In this document: in pieces, positions 18,345 through 27,547 of the stretch
Position numbering within the stretch: the first letter of the stretch is position 1
Layout of the letters: each line of letters begins with the position of its first letter
NCBI RefSeq assembly: GCF_003724155.1
Contig: NZ_RJJQ01000011.1
Location: 124,001 to 188,000, forward strand
DNA: 64,000 nucleotides
Direction of reading: 5' to 3'
From: Flexivirga caeni
GTDB taxonomy: Bacteria; Actinomycetota; Actinomycetes; Actinomycetales; Dermatophilaceae
Made by a program: the position numbers and the translations under genes
Notes under the pieces: model-generated
Told to the model about the DNA's origin: nothing
The model's database searches: none
The model's input: only the letters and a program-made list of their open reading frames with translations

Positions 18345-19279
18345 GTTCGCACCAGCACGCGCGGGGGCAGCGGATCGGGTTCGCGCAGGCGCCGGTCGAG
18401 GTGCGCCAGTGGGTCCGTGGGCGGCTGGGCGACCCGATCGCCGACGTGATCGACTGCACCGGCGGTATGTCGCCCGGGCCCGCAGCGCGTCTGCGATCTG
18501 ATTCCGGCACAAGGGTTTTCGCGAAGGCGTGCGGCCCCGAACTCAATCCGGACACGCCGGGGCTGATCCGCTCGGAGGGACGCTTGCTCGCCGGCCTGCC
18601 CGAGCACCCGTGCCTGCCGCGGCTGCTTGATCTGTATGACGATGGCCGCTGGGTTGCGCTGTTGCTCGAAGACCTGCCCGGCGAGCTTCCCGGGGTGCCG
18701 TGGTCGGCTGATGACCTGCGCCGAGCCAGCGGGGTGGTCGCGAAGGTGCGGCGTGTGCTCGATGACGTCAGCGCCGGTTGGCTGCCTTCGGCCCGGGGGC
18801 ACGCGCCGCTCTTCACCGACGCCTGGAAGTTGCTCGGCGAACGCCTCGGCCAGGTCGATCCGTGGTGGGCGAAGCATCACGATCAGCTGGCTGCGCACGC
18901 CGAGCGGGCAGCGACACTCATCGACGGAGAGTCGGTGCTGCACTGGGACGTGCGTGCCGACAACCTGATCTTCGCGCCCGGTCGCGACGTGCTGATCGAC
19001 TGGGGCCAGGCGCGCCGCGGTGCTCCGTGGCTGGACCACGCGCTCCTGGCCACGGACTGCGCCATGAGTGGCAGCGTGGTGTCAGCGATGGACTTCTTCG
19101 CGTTCGAACCCGCACTGGCGGAACGTGATCCGGCCGACCTGGTCTCGCTGATGGCTGCGGCCGCGATGACCTTTGCCGCGCGGATGTCCGACCCGGCACC
19201 TCCCGGACTACCGACGATGCCGGCCACCCGCGCGCGCTGGGCGGAGAACCTGCGCCGCGAGCTGGCCGAACTCCTCTGA
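18341..19279 (+). CDS. Aminoglycoside phosphotransferase-fold kinase
   Basis: A 312-residue small-molecule kinase of the APH/choline kinase fold. The catalytic loop VLHWDVRADNLIFAPG (about residues 200-215) matches HxDxxxxN, followed by the metal-binding VLIDWGQARRGAPWLDHALL. The ATG overlaps the methyltransferase stop by 4 bp, so the two are co-translated. This pairing with an RNA methyltransferase gives no obvious substrate. Chromosomal APH-fold proteins are often not drug-resistance enzymes, and a true aminoglycoside role is unproven. Confidence 0.82.
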   Translation: MSSHQHARGQRIGFAQAPVEVRQWVRGRLGDPIADVIDCTGGMSPGPAARLRSDSGTRVFAKACGPELNPDTPGLIRSEGRLLAGLPEHPCLPRLLDLYDDGRWVALLLEDLPGELPGVPWSADDLRRASGVVAKVRRVLDDVSAGWLPSARGHAPLFTDAWKLLGERLGQVDPWWAKHHDQLAAHAERAATLIDGESVLHWDVRADNLIFAPGRDVLIDWGQARRGAPWLDHALLATDCAMSGSVVSAMDFFAFEPALAERDPADLVSLMAAAAMTFAARMSDPAPPGLPTMPATRARWAENLRRELAELL

Positions 19280-19377
19280 TCGTCCAGGGGAACGTGCCGA
19301 GTGGGCAGCAGATGCTGCGAGCCGACCGTGCTGGCGACAAGTGCTGTACTTTCGGTGGGCTCTCGGCGGCCGAAGGC

Positions 19378-20043
19378 TCAGACCAGGTCCAGTTCGAGCG
19401 CGCGAAGCACGGCGCGCGTGCGGTCGCGGACGCCGAGCTTGGCCAGCACCGTCGAGACGTGGTTCTTGACCGTGCCGGGCGCGAGGTGGAGGGCGGACGC
19501 GATCTCCTTGTTGGAGAAGCCGCCGACCAGCATGCGCAGGACCTCGCGTTCGCGCACGGTCAGCTCGACATGCACCGGAAGATCGGCGGGTTCGGATGCA
19601 GCAGAGGAAGATTCGCTCATCCGCTGGAGCAGTCGCTGCGTGACGGATGACGACACGATCGACCCGCCGCCCGCGACGGTCTCGACGGCGGCGATCAGGT
19701 CCTCGAGCGACACGTCCTTGAGCAGGTAGCCGCGGGCGCCCGCCCGCAGTGACTCCAGCACCTGCTCGTCGTCCTGGAACGTCGTCAGCACCAGACACGG
19801 CGGTGGGTCGTCGTGCCGGCCCAGCTCGCGCAGCACTGCGATGCCGTCCAGCACCGGCATCCGCAAGTCGAGAAGTATGACGTCGGGCCGCTCAACCGCG
19901 AGCATTTCCAGAGCTTCCCGGCCATCCGCCGCCGCGCCGACAACCTGCACTCGCCCGCTGAGCTGCAACAGGCCGACGATGCCGTCGCGCACGATCGTCT
20001 GGTCGTCCACCACGAGGACGCGGATCGAGGGTGCCACCGTCAT
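19378..20043 (-). CDS. NarL/LuxR-type response regulator
   Basis: 221 residues. The receiver domain runs over residues 1-125 with the phospho-acceptor Asp59 in DVILLDLRMPVLDG, and Lys in YLLKDVS. The C-terminal LuxR-type helix-turn-helix is at about 155-215 (VELTVREREVLRMLVGGFSN, then LHLAPGTVKNHVSTVLAKLG). It overlaps the sensor kinase stop by 4 bp. The pair is divergent from an ABC exporter at 21317, which is the usual arrangement for DesK/LiaS-like systems that control a neighbouring transporter. Confidence 0.94.
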   Translation of the reverse strand: MTVAPSIRVLVVDDQTIVRDGIVGLLQLSGRVQVVGAAADGREALEMLAVERPDVILLDLRMPVLDGIAVLRELGRHDDPPPCLVLTTFQDDEQVLESLRAGARGYLLKDVSLEDLIAAVETVAGGGSIVSSSVTQRLLQRMSESSSAASEPADLPVHVELTVREREVLRMLVGGFSNKEIASALHLAPGTVKNHVSTVLAKLGVRDRTRAVLRALELDLV

Positions 20044-21206
20044 ACGTGCTCCTGCACCATGGCGCCCCCGACGGCCGACGGGGCCTCCAGCGGCGCGGAC
20101 GCCTGCACCACGAACCCGCCGTTCGGCATACCGTGCCAGACAACCGATCCGCCAAGGGCCTCGAATCGCTCTCGCATGCCGCGCAATCCGTTCCCTTCTA
20201 CCGCTGTGGTGGTGCCGACGCCGTTGTCGCGCACCACGACCGAGAAGCTACCGTCGCAGTCCTCCAGGGTCACCCACGCCCGAGTCGCCGCACCGTGCCG
20301 TGCCGCATTGGTCAGTGCCTCCTGAGCCAGACGCACGGTTGCGTGCCGCACGTCCTCCGGCAGCCGTTCGGCGAGGTCGAGGTCGGTGAGGTGCACGTCG
20401 AGTCCCGGCCAGGTGTGCCCCAACTCGCCGAGGGAGGCCGGGGTCGCGGGCCCTTCGCGCAACTCGCTCACGACGTTGCGCACCTGTCCGAGCAGCTCCT
20501 TGCCCGCCCGCTGCGCGTTCTCCAGGTATGGCGCGCCCTGCTCGGGCGGGAGATGGCGCGCCGTTTCCAGCGTCAGCGTGAGACCGGCGAGCCGGTGGCC
20601 GACGACGTCGTGCAGTTCCCGGGCGATCCGCAGCCGCTCTTCGGTCGCGCTCTGGGTGCGCAACTGCGCTTGCGCTTCTCGCAGAGCGTGATTGGCGCGT
20701 TCTGCGTCCTGGCGTGCTCGCTCGGCGGCAGCGACCTGGGTGGTCGTCACGAGCGCGAAGCACTCGACGAGCAGCGTCAGCGACGCGTTCAGCACGAGAT
20801 TCGATGTCGCCCCGTGGGCAACGGCGAAAGCGAGCGCGGTGTTCAGCGGCAGCAATAGCACGATAGTCAGGATCGAGACTCGGATCGGAACGAAATTCGC
20901 CCAGAACGCGGTGGCGAACGCGAGCAGCATGATGCCGAAGCCGTAGATCGAGCCGAGGGCCGCGGCGACGTAGCAGCCGACGACGAGCGCACCGGCAATG
21001 GTCCAGGTCCGCGGGTTACGCGGGAAGGCGATCGGCGTCCCCGCGATCAGCGTGAAGAGCCCGCCGACGAGCGCGATGCACACCCAGTAGACGACTCGCA
21101 GCGGGTCCGGCAGGTCGGGCAGCCCGCCCAGGAAGAGCGGCGCCACCGCGAAGATCGCAATGGCGATCAGCCCATTGAGGAACTGCAACCGATCGACCAT
21201 CCGCAT
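20040..21206 (-). CDS. DesK/NarX-type sensor histidine kinase
   Basis: 388 residues. About five membrane helices lie in residues 5-155 with very short extracytoplasmic loops, as in intramembrane-sensing kinases. A coiled segment (AAAERARQDAERANHALREA) is followed by the HisKA_3 dimerisation box with phospho-acceptor His199 in RIARELHDVVGHRLAGL. The HATPase domain ends the protein (VRLAQEALTNAARH, then VVRDNGVGTT and GNGLRGMRERFEALGG). The stimulus is probably a membrane or envelope stress relieved by the adjacent ABC exporter; that is inferred from context. Confidence 0.94.
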   Translation of the reverse strand: MRMVDRLQFLNGLIAIAIFAVAPLFLGGLPDLPDPLRVVYWVCIALVGGLFTLIAGTPIAFPRNPRTWTIAGALVVGCYVAAALGSIYGFGIMLLAFATAFWANFVPIRVSILTIVLLLPLNTALAFAVAHGATSNLVLNASLTLLVECFALVTTTQVAAAERARQDAERANHALREAQAQLRTQSATEERLRIARELHDVVGHRLAGLTLTLETARHLPPEQGAPYLENAQRAGKELLGQVRNVVSELREGPATPASLGELGHTWPGLDVHLTDLDLAERLPEDVRHATVRLAQEALTNAARHGAATRAWVTLEDCDGSFSVVVRDNGVGTTTAVEGNGLRGMRERFEALGGSVVWHGMPNGGFVVQASAPLEAPSAVGGAMVQEHV

Positions 21207-21316
21207 TCCTCGACCCTAGAACCCCACGAGCCGCAGCGCCCGTGCCGAAGGTCATGGGCGGAAAGGGTGGCCGTTGGCACTGCTGCGATCGCCCCCGCAC
21301 CGGCAGGGTCGAGCAC

Positions 21317-22207
21317 ATGAAACCCATGGCAGTCTTGTGCGGCGTCAGCCGCTGTTTTCGCGGCACCACGGCGGTCGACTCGGTCGACCTCGTGCTGCGT
21401 CCTGGTGAGATCGTCGCGCTGCTCGGGCCGAACGGCGCTGGGAAGTCGACATTGTTCGACATGCTGCTCGGCCTGCGGAACCCGAGCGCCGGAACGGTCA
21501 GCGTCTTCGGTATGCCGCCGACGGCGCGCCGGGCCAGAGCCCGCATGGGCGCGATGCTGCAGGACACCACCGGACCGGCCGGGTTGACCGTCGGGGAGAC
21601 CGTGCGTCTCACCCAACGGCTCTACCCGCGGGTCGCTCCGGCCGGGGAGCTGCTCAGGACCGTCGACCTCGATGGGTTGACCGGCCGCCGGGTGGGCGAG
21701 CTGTCCGGCGGTGAGCGGCAACGACTTTCGCTTGCCCTCGCGCTCACCGGGAGGCCGGACCTGCTGGTCCTGGACGAACCGACCGCGGCGCTCGACGTGG
21801 CGGGCCGGCGCCGTCTGTTGCGAGCGATCCGCCGACTCGCAGCTCAGGACCGGTCGATCCTGCTGGCCACCCACGACCTGCGCGAGGCGCAGGAGGTCGC
21901 CGACCGGGTCGTGGTGCTGCACCACGGACGCAAGATCGCGGACGGCACGACGGCGGAAATCGTCGGCGCCGTCGGCGTGCGGCGCGTGCAGCTGCGTGCC
22001 GCGATCCGTGGGGAAGAGCTCGCGAATCATGGTGGTGTCCGCAGCGTTTCGCGCACCCCGGACGGCCGCTTCGACCTGTTGACCACCGACCCGGAGGGAC
22101 TGCTCCGGACGCTTGTCACGGCCGGTCACCGGATTGCCGATCTCACCGTCGTCGACGCGGACCTGGAGTCCGCGTTCGTCGCACTCACCGGGGAGGAAGC
22201 GGCATGA
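21317..22207 (+). CDS. ABC transporter ATP-binding protein
   Basis: 296 residues from MKPMAVLCG. Walker A GPNGAGKST is at residues 37-45, the signature is ELSGGERQRLS, Walker B is LLVLDEPTAALD, and the H-loop is LATHDLREAQE. It belongs to the drug and lipid exporter type, with a C-terminal regulatory extension. The start is uncertain: an in-frame ATG lies three codons on at 21326, and a further-upstream frame at 21242 lacks a binding site. It overlaps the permease by 4 bp. The divergent two-component genes probably control it. Confidence 0.93.
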   Translation: MKPMAVLCGVSRCFRGTTAVDSVDLVLRPGEIVALLGPNGAGKSTLFDMLLGLRNPSAGTVSVFGMPPTARRARARMGAMLQDTTGPAGLTVGETVRLTQRLYPRVAPAGELLRTVDLDGLTGRRVGELSGGERQRLSLALALTGRPDLLVLDEPTAALDVAGRRRLLRAIRRLAAQDRSILLATHDLREAQEVADRVVVLHHGRKIADGTTAEIVGAVGVRRVQLRAAIRGEELANHGGVRSVSRTPDGRFDLLTTDPEGLLRTLVTAGHRIADLTVVDADLESAFVALTGEEAA

Positions 22208-23031
22208 TCGAGTCGGTGCCACCAGCTCCCAGGGCCCGTATGCCGTGGGGAGGTACTGCAGCGGTCGCGATCTTCTGCGCCGAGTGGCGCAGCGGCTTCC
22301 GTAGCGGGTGGTTCGTCGCACTAGTGACCATGCCGATGGTGCTGTTCGTGCTCTTCGGCGCGACCGTGCATGGTCATCTCCGAGGTGGCCTCCCCGTCGC
22401 CGCGATGCTGATGGTTTCGTTCACATGCTTCGGTGTGGTCAACCAGGCGATCTTTGCTGTCGGCGTCGCCGCCGCGGAGCAACGCGGATCGGGCTGGCTG
22501 CGCCGGCTGCGAGTCTCGGCGATGCCGATGTGGTCGTTCTTCGGCGGCAAGGTGCTGCTCGGATTCGCCGCTGCCACAGTGGTGCTCGCCGGGAACGCGG
22601 TGCTCGCCAGATGCGTCGGCGTCGGCCTGCCGCTCGGGCACTTGCTGCGACTGTGGGTGGTCGTACTCTTCGGGGTCGTGTGCCTGGCGCCGTTCGGATT
22701 CGCCCTCGCCTACTGGGTGCGACCGGGCGCGGCCGGTGTCATCGGGAACCTGGTCTTCCTGCCGCTGTCCTACACCTCCGGGTTCATGACACCGGTGAGC
22801 GGACTGCCCGCTCCGGTCGCGGCGCTGTCGCCATACCTGCCGACACTGCACTGGGGCAATCTTGCGTGGGCAGCGATCGCCACCCAGGGGCAGGCGGCCG
22901 ACTTCGGGGTCCGGTCGCCCGGGCATCCCTGGCAGGACGTGGCGATCGTGCTGGCCTGGGCGCTCGCAGCCGCGGTCCTGGCGACACTCGGGTGGCGCCG
23001 GGACCGGGACCGCGACCGGATCCGCGGGTGA
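22204..23031 (+). CDS. ABC-2 type permease
   Basis: A 275-residue multi-pass inner-membrane subunit. Six hydrophobic helices are visible (FVALVTMPMVLFVLFGATVH, AAMLMVSFTCFGVVNQAIFA, LLGFAAATVVLAGNAVLA, LWVVVLFGVVCLAPFGFALA, LVFLPLSYTSGFMTPVSGLP, DVAIVLAWALAAAVLATLGW). The GNLVFLPLSYTSGFMTP block is the ABC-2 permease signature. It is co-translated with the ATPase (4-bp overlap). Substrate is unknown; candidates are an antibiotic, peptide or lipid exported under envelope stress. Confidence 0.9.
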   Translation: MIESVPPAPRARMPWGGTAAVAIFCAEWRSGFRSGWFVALVTMPMVLFVLFGATVHGHLRGGLPVAAMLMVSFTCFGVVNQAIFAVGVAAAEQRGSGWLRRLRVSAMPMWSFFGGKVLLGFAAATVVLAGNAVLARCVGVGLPLGHLLRLWVVVLFGVVCLAPFGFALAYWVRPGAAGVIGNLVFLPLSYTSGFMTPVSGLPAPVAALSPYLPTLHWGNLAWAAIATQGQAADFGVRSPGHPWQDVAIVLAWALAAAVLATLGWRRDRDRDRIRG

Positions 23032-23033
23032 GT

Positions 23034-24497
23034 TCAGGCGCCGAAAATTGTCCGATGCCAGGGCTTTTCGGCGACTCCGGTGATGTCGTGCATGACGTGC
23101 TTGACGACGGTGTATTCCTCGAACGAATACTGGCTCATGTCCTTGCCGTAGCCCGATTGCTTGTAGCCGCCGTGCGGCATTTCGCTGAGGATCGGGATGT
23201 GATCGTTGACCCAGACGGCGCCGGCGCGGATCTCCCGTGTGGCCCTCCCGGCCCGGTAGACGTCGCGGGTCCAGGCGGACGCGGCGAGCCCGTATGGCGT
23301 GTCGTTTGCCAGCCGGATGCCTTCGTCGTCGCTGTCGAAGGGCAGTGCGACGAGTACCGGACCGAAGACCTCGCGCTGGACGATCTCGCTGTCCTGCGCC
23401 GCGCCGGTGATCAGCGTCGGCGGGTAGTAGAAGCCGGGACCCTCCGGCACCGAGCCACCGCTGACCGCCGTCGCGCCGGCGGCGACCGCGCGTTGCGTCA
23501 TACCGGCGACATGGTCGCGTTGCCGGGCGCTGATCAGCGGGCCCTGGTCGGTGGCCGGGTCGCCGGTCGGTCCGAGACGCACCGTGCGCATCAGGTCCGC
23601 GACGCCGCTCACGAACGCGTCATAGAGCGGCCGCTGCACGTAAGCGCGGGTCGCGGCGGTGCAGTCCTGCCCGGTGTTGATCAGCGACGCGGCCACGGCG
23701 CCGTGGATCGCGGCGTCGAGATCGGCGTCGTCGAAGACGACGAAGGGTGCCTTGCCGCCGAGCTCGAGGTGGGTGCGCTTCGCGGCGCCCGCCGCCCGTG
23801 CCGCGATCTGCTGGCCGACGGCCGTGGAGCCGGTGAAGGACACCATCGCGACGTCCGGATGCTCGATGAGCGGTGTGCCCGCATCGAGGCCGGTGCCGGT
23901 GAGCACGTTGATGACTCCGGCGGGAATGCCTGCGGCCCGGGCGGTTTCGGCAAACAGCAGGCTGGTCAGCGGGGTCAGCTCCGACGGTTTGAGCACGATG
24001 GTGTTGCCCGCGGCGACGGCCGGCAGGATCTTCCACGCCGCCATCTGCAGTGGATAGTTCCACGGGGCGATGGAGCCGACCACACCGATCGGCTCGCGGC
24101 GGATGCTGCTGGTGTGGCCGGCGGAGTATTCACCGGTCGCGAGGCCGGGCAGGTGGCGGGCCGCCCCTGCGAAGAACGCGACGTTGTCGATCGTGCCCGG
24201 CACGTCGAACTCGCGCGCCAGCCGGATCGGCTTGCCGGCCTGCGCGCTCTCCTGCTGCGCGAAATCTTCCGCGCGTTCGGCGAGCAGCGCGGCCCAGGCG
24301 GTCAGCACGGTGGACCGTTCGGCCGGGGTCGCGGCGGACCACGCAGGGAAGGCGCGCGTCGCCGCGTGCACGGCGGCGTCCACGTCGGCCGAGGAGGCGA
24401 GATCGAGCTGCTCGATCACCTCTTCGGTGGCCGGGTTGATGAGGGGCATGGTGCCGCCGGTGCCGGCGACACGCCTGCCGTCGATGAATTGAAACAT
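23034..24497 (-). CDS. Aldehyde dehydrogenase, gamma-aminobutyraldehyde dehydrogenase type
   Basis: About 487 residues from MFQFIDGRR. It is an NAD(P)-dependent enzyme with catalytic Cys in NTGQDCTAATRAYV, general base Glu in LELGGKAPFVVF, the cofactor loop FTGSTAVGQQI, and IGVVGSIAPWNYPLQMA. The profile fits 4-aminobutyraldehyde (PatD/PrrC) dehydrogenases that turn putrescine-derived aldehyde into GABA. A GTG start 12 codons upstream lacks a binding site and is not preferred. It lies downstream of the MocR regulator on the same strand and probably belongs to its regulon. Confidence 0.88.
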   Translation of the reverse strand: MFQFIDGRRVAGTGGTMPLINPATEEVIEQLDLASSADVDAAVHAATRAFPAWSAATPAERSTVLTAWAALLAERAEDFAQQESAQAGKPIRLAREFDVPGTIDNVAFFAGAARHLPGLATGEYSAGHTSSIRREPIGVVGSIAPWNYPLQMAAWKILPAVAAGNTIVLKPSELTPLTSLLFAETARAAGIPAGVINVLTGTGLDAGTPLIEHPDVAMVSFTGSTAVGQQIAARAAGAAKRTHLELGGKAPFVVFDDADLDAAIHGAVAASLINTGQDCTAATRAYVQRPLYDAFVSGVADLMRTVRLGPTGDPATDQGPLISARQRDHVAGMTQRAVAAGATAVSGGSVPEGPGFYYPPTLITGAAQDSEIVQREVFGPVLVALPFDSDDEGIRLANDTPYGLAASAWTRDVYRAGRATREIRAGAVWVNDHIPILSEMPHGGYKQSGYGKDMSQYSFEEYTVVKHVMHDITGVAEKPWHRTIFGA

Positions 24498-24653
24498 GGT
24501 GAACCTCGTTCGCAGCTTGTTCTGAACAGACACAGGAGGCTTGAGATGCGTTGGGGTTGCAGGGAGCTTGCGACCGCAACGTCAACGCAGAATAAGCCTC
24601 AGGACCTTCGCCGTCGGTATGACGGCCGGATGCTCGACGTGCCGGTGTTTGCG

Positions 24654-25994
24654 TCACCGGCTTATCAGTCCTCCTGCGGTTGCGGCCGCGACCAGCGCGC
24701 GCGCCACGTCCTCGCGTCGTTCGGAGACGAGGCCGACGGTCACCCGGATGTGCTGCGGAGCTGCCGGGGCGTCCAGCTGGAACGGTGAGCCCGGGGCCGC
24801 ACCGATGCCGCCGGCTGCCAGACTCTGCAGCGCAGCGACCTCGTCGAGCACCGGCACCCAGAGATTGATGCCGTCATCCCCGCCGACCGCTACTCCGGCG
24901 GATCGGAGCGACTCGACGAGGTGCCGGCGTCGCTCGGCATACGTGTCGCGTGCTGCCGCGACCTCGTGCTGGCTCGTGGGCGAGGTCAGCAGGCCGAGCA
25001 GCAGCCGCTGCAGCAGCCGGCTGGTCCAGCCCTGGCCGAGTTGCCGTTGGCGTTCGAGCGCGACGATCCACCGTGCCGGTCCGCCGACCGCCGCGATCCG
25101 CAGGTCGGGCCCGTACGCCTTGGAGAAGCTGCGCAGATGCAGCACCTGGCCGGGAAGGTGCGTGCCGAGGCTGATGGCCGCGCCGGCCGCGATGCCGTCG
25201 AGCGAGTCGTCCTCGATGACGGTGACCGCAGTGCCGGAGAGGACGTATGCCAACTCGGCGGCGCGAGCGGCAGTGAGGGAGACACCCGTCGGGTTCTGCC
25301 CGCGCGGCTGGTAGATGAAGATCGACGCACCCGCGTCCACTGCTGTCGCGAGCTGTCCTGGCAACGGCCCGTGCGTATCGAAACCGACTGGTATCGGCTG
25401 CATTCCACCCTGGTCGAGCAGGTCCAGGAATGGCGGGAACGCCGGGTTCTCCACGGCGACCCGTGCGCCGTAACTGCCCAGCAACCGCAGGATCGACTCA
25501 AGCCCATCGGTCGCCCCGTCGACGATCGTGAGCCGCTCGGGGGAGTAGGACCAGGTGGAGCGAATGCAGTCGGCGAGCTCGGGCACGACCGGGTCGTCGA
25601 GGTAGCTGTGCGGTGCGGGTGCCTCGCCCATGGCCCGCACTCCTGCGGCCAGCGACGGCAGCAGGTGCGGGTCGGGCACTCCGGTCGACAGGTCGAGGGC
25701 GAATTGCACCGGACTGCCGATCGCATGCTGGTAGCGGCGTCCGGCCAGACCGCCACGCGGCTCGGCGATGAACGACCCGCGCCGCCCGTCGGTCCGGATG
25801 GTTCCTGCCCGGCGCAACGCTGCCCAGGCCGAGCTGACGGTGGTGGGGGACAGTGCGAGCTGGTCGGCGACCTGCCGGATAGGCGGCAATTTCGTTCCGG
25901 CAGTGAGTGATCCGGCGGCGACCGCGCGACCCACTGCATCAGCGAGCCCACGCGACGTCGGCTCGCTGAGCTGGGCGGCGATCAGCTGGATCAT
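24654..25994 (-). CDS. MocR-type (GntR/aminotransferase) regulator
   Basis: A 446-residue fusion of a GntR winged helix with a class I aminotransferase domain. The DNA-binding part is SLTAGTKLPPIRQVADQLAL followed by SPTTVSSAWAALRRAGTI (residues about 30-70). The PLP-binding Lys is in RSFSKAYGPDLRIAAVGG. The aminotransferase domain normally senses PLP plus an amine or amino acid such as GABA (as GabR does) or taurine. It is divergent from the mmsA-like operon, with a 7-bp inverted repeat in the 59-bp gap, so it very probably controls 26054-30290 and perhaps the aldehyde dehydrogenase at 23034. Confidence 0.92.
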   Translation of the reverse strand: MIQLIAAQLSEPTSRGLADAVGRAVAAGSLTAGTKLPPIRQVADQLALSPTTVSSAWAALRRAGTIRTDGRRGSFIAEPRGGLAGRRYQHAIGSPVQFALDLSTGVPDPHLLPSLAAGVRAMGEAPAPHSYLDDPVVPELADCIRSTWSYSPERLTIVDGATDGLESILRLLGSYGARVAVENPAFPPFLDLLDQGGMQPIPVGFDTHGPLPGQLATAVDAGASIFIYQPRGQNPTGVSLTAARAAELAYVLSGTAVTVIEDDSLDGIAAGAAISLGTHLPGQVLHLRSFSKAYGPDLRIAAVGGPARWIVALERQRQLGQGWTSRLLQRLLLGLLTSPTSQHEVAAARDTYAERRRHLVESLRSAGVAVGGDDGINLWVPVLDEVAALQSLAAGGIGAAPGSPFQLDAPAAPQHIRVTVGLVSERREDVARALVAAATAGGLISR

Positions 25995-25998
25995 TTTT

Positions 25999-26040
25999 GT
26001 GACATTACATAATACCTATTGTGTGGGCAAGTCATGTCAC
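25999..26040. promoter_or_regulatory. Divergent promoter with MocR operator candidate
   Basis: GTGACAT (25999-26005) and ATGTCAC (26034-26040) are exact inverted repeats. Between them lies an AT-rich stretch, TACATAATACCTATTG, with -10-like hexamers on both strands. The gap between the two ATGs is only 59 bp, so the operator must overlap both promoters. Confidence 0.6.
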
Positions 26041-26053
26041 GTAATCTGGCTGC

Positions 26054-27547
26054 ATGGAACAGATCCCGCACTGGATCGACGGCCGGCGCACCGCCGGGGA
26101 GTCGACGCAGACCTCGCCCGTGTACAACCCGGCGACGGGTGAGCAGACCGGCGGTCTGCTGCTTGCCACCCCCGCAGATGTCGACGCCGCGGTGACCTCC
26201 GCGTCCGCCGCGGCAGCCACGTGGCGCGCGTCGTCGCTCGCGGCCCGCACCAGCGTGCTCTTCGCCTTCCGGGAGCTGGTGCACCAGCACACCGACGACT
26301 TCGCCGCGCTGATCACCGCCGAGCACGGCAAGGTGCTCTCCGACGCTGCGGGCGAGCTTGCGCGTGGCTTGGAGAACGTCGACTTCGCGTGTGGCGTCAG
26401 CAATCTGCTCAAGGGCGACTTCAGCGAGCAGGCGTCGACGGGCGTCGACGTCTATTCCATCCGGCAGCCGGTCGGGGTCGTGGCGGGCATCACGCCGTTC
26501 AACTTCCCGATGATGGTGCCGCTGTGGATGTGCGCCAACGCGATCGCGTGCGGCAACGCGTTCATCCTCAAGCCGAGCGAGAAGGACCCGTCGGCGTCGT
26601 TGCTGCTCGCGCAGCTCTGGAAGGAAGCCGGCCTGCCGGACGGCGTCTTCACCGTGCTGCAGGGGGACAAGGTCGCGGTCGACGGACTGCTCACCGACCC
26701 CCGAGTCGACGCGATCAGCTTCGTCGGATCCACCCCGATCGCGCAGTACATCTACGAGACCGGCACGAAGGCGGGCAAGCGCGTGCAGGCGCTCGGCGGC
26801 GCCAAGAACCACATGATGGTGCTCCCGGACGCCGACCTCGACGTCGCGGCCGACGCGGCTGTGTCGGCGGCATACGGCTCGGCCGGCGAACGTTGTATGG
26901 CGATCTCGGTAGTCGTGGCGGTCGGCTCTGTCGCCGACCCGCTGGTCGAGGCGATCGGCCGTCGGCTGCCCGACCTCAAGATCGGCCCGGGCAATGAATC
27001 CACCTCGGAAATGGGCCCGTTGGTGAGTGCTGCGCACCGCGACAAGGTCGTCGACTACATCGACCGGGGCGAGAAGGACGGTGCCACCGTTGTCGTCGAT
27101 GGTCGCGAAGGACGCACGGATGAGGGATTCTTCCTCGGCGTCACGCTGCTGGACAACGTGCAGCCGGACAACATCGCCTACACCGACGAGATCTTCGGCC
27201 CGGTGCTCGCCGTGGTGCGGGTCGACACCTTCGACGAAGGTATGGCGCTGATCAACAGCCACAAGTTCGCCAACGGCACGGCCATCTTCACGCGCGACGG
27301 CGGAGCGGCACGGCGCTTCCAGTTCGAGGTCGAGGTCGGCATGGTCGGCGTCAACGTGCCGATCCCGGTGCCGGTCGGCTACTACTCCTTCGGTGGCTGG
27401 AAGGCCTCGCTCTTCGGCGACACCCACATGTACGGTCCCGAGGGCATCAACTTCTACACGCGGCGCAAGGTCGTGACGAGCCGCTGGCCCGACCCGGGCA
27501 GCTCGAGCGTCGACCTCGGCTTCCCGACGAACGCGGACAAGAAATGA
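26054..27547 (+). CDS. mmsA: CoA-acylating (methyl)malonate-semialdehyde dehydrogenase
   Basis: A 497-residue NAD- and CoA-dependent enzyme that converts malonate semialdehyde to acetyl-CoA, or methylmalonate semialdehyde to propionyl-CoA, with loss of CO2. MmsA hallmarks are YSIRQPVGVVAGITPFNFPM, SFVGSTPIAQYIYETG, the catalytic Cys in SAGERCMAISVVVAVG, and the C-terminal PIPVPVGYYSFGGWKASLFG. Its stop overlaps the aminotransferase by 4 bp. With that enzyme it forms a route from a beta-amino acid such as beta-alanine to acetyl-CoA. Valine or inositol breakdown is the alternative role, but no neighbours support it. Confidence 0.93.
   Translation: MEQIPHWIDGRRTAGESTQTSPVYNPATGEQTGGLLLATPADVDAAVTSASAAAATWRASSLAARTSVLFAFRELVHQHTDDFAALITAEHGKVLSDAAGELARGLENVDFACGVSNLLKGDFSEQASTGVDVYSIRQPVGVVAGITPFNFPMMVPLWMCANAIACGNAFILKPSEKDPSASLLLAQLWKEAGLPDGVFTVLQGDKVAVDGLLTDPRVDAISFVGSTPIAQYIYETGTKAGKRVQALGGAKNHMMVLPDADLDVAADAAVSAAYGSAGERCMAISVVVAVGSVADPLVEAIGRRLPDLKIGPGNESTSEMGPLVSAAHRDKVVDYIDRGEKDGATVVVDGREGRTDEGFFLGVTLLDNVQPDNIAYTDEIFGPVLAVVRVDTFDEGMALINSHKFANGTAIFTRDGGAARRFQFEVEVGMVGVNVPIPVPVGYYSFGGWKASLFGDTHMYGPEGINFYTRRKVVTSRWPDPGSSSVDLGFPTNADKK

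Noticed and set aside
18341-19279. Calling the APH-fold genes aminoglycoside resistance
   Set aside because: The motifs show the kinase fold only; the drug-contacting region cannot be recognised and context gives no support.
22308-24788. An 826-residue + strand open frame across the permease and the aldehyde dehydrogenase
   Set aside because: It runs through two well-supported genes in other frames and shows no family motif.
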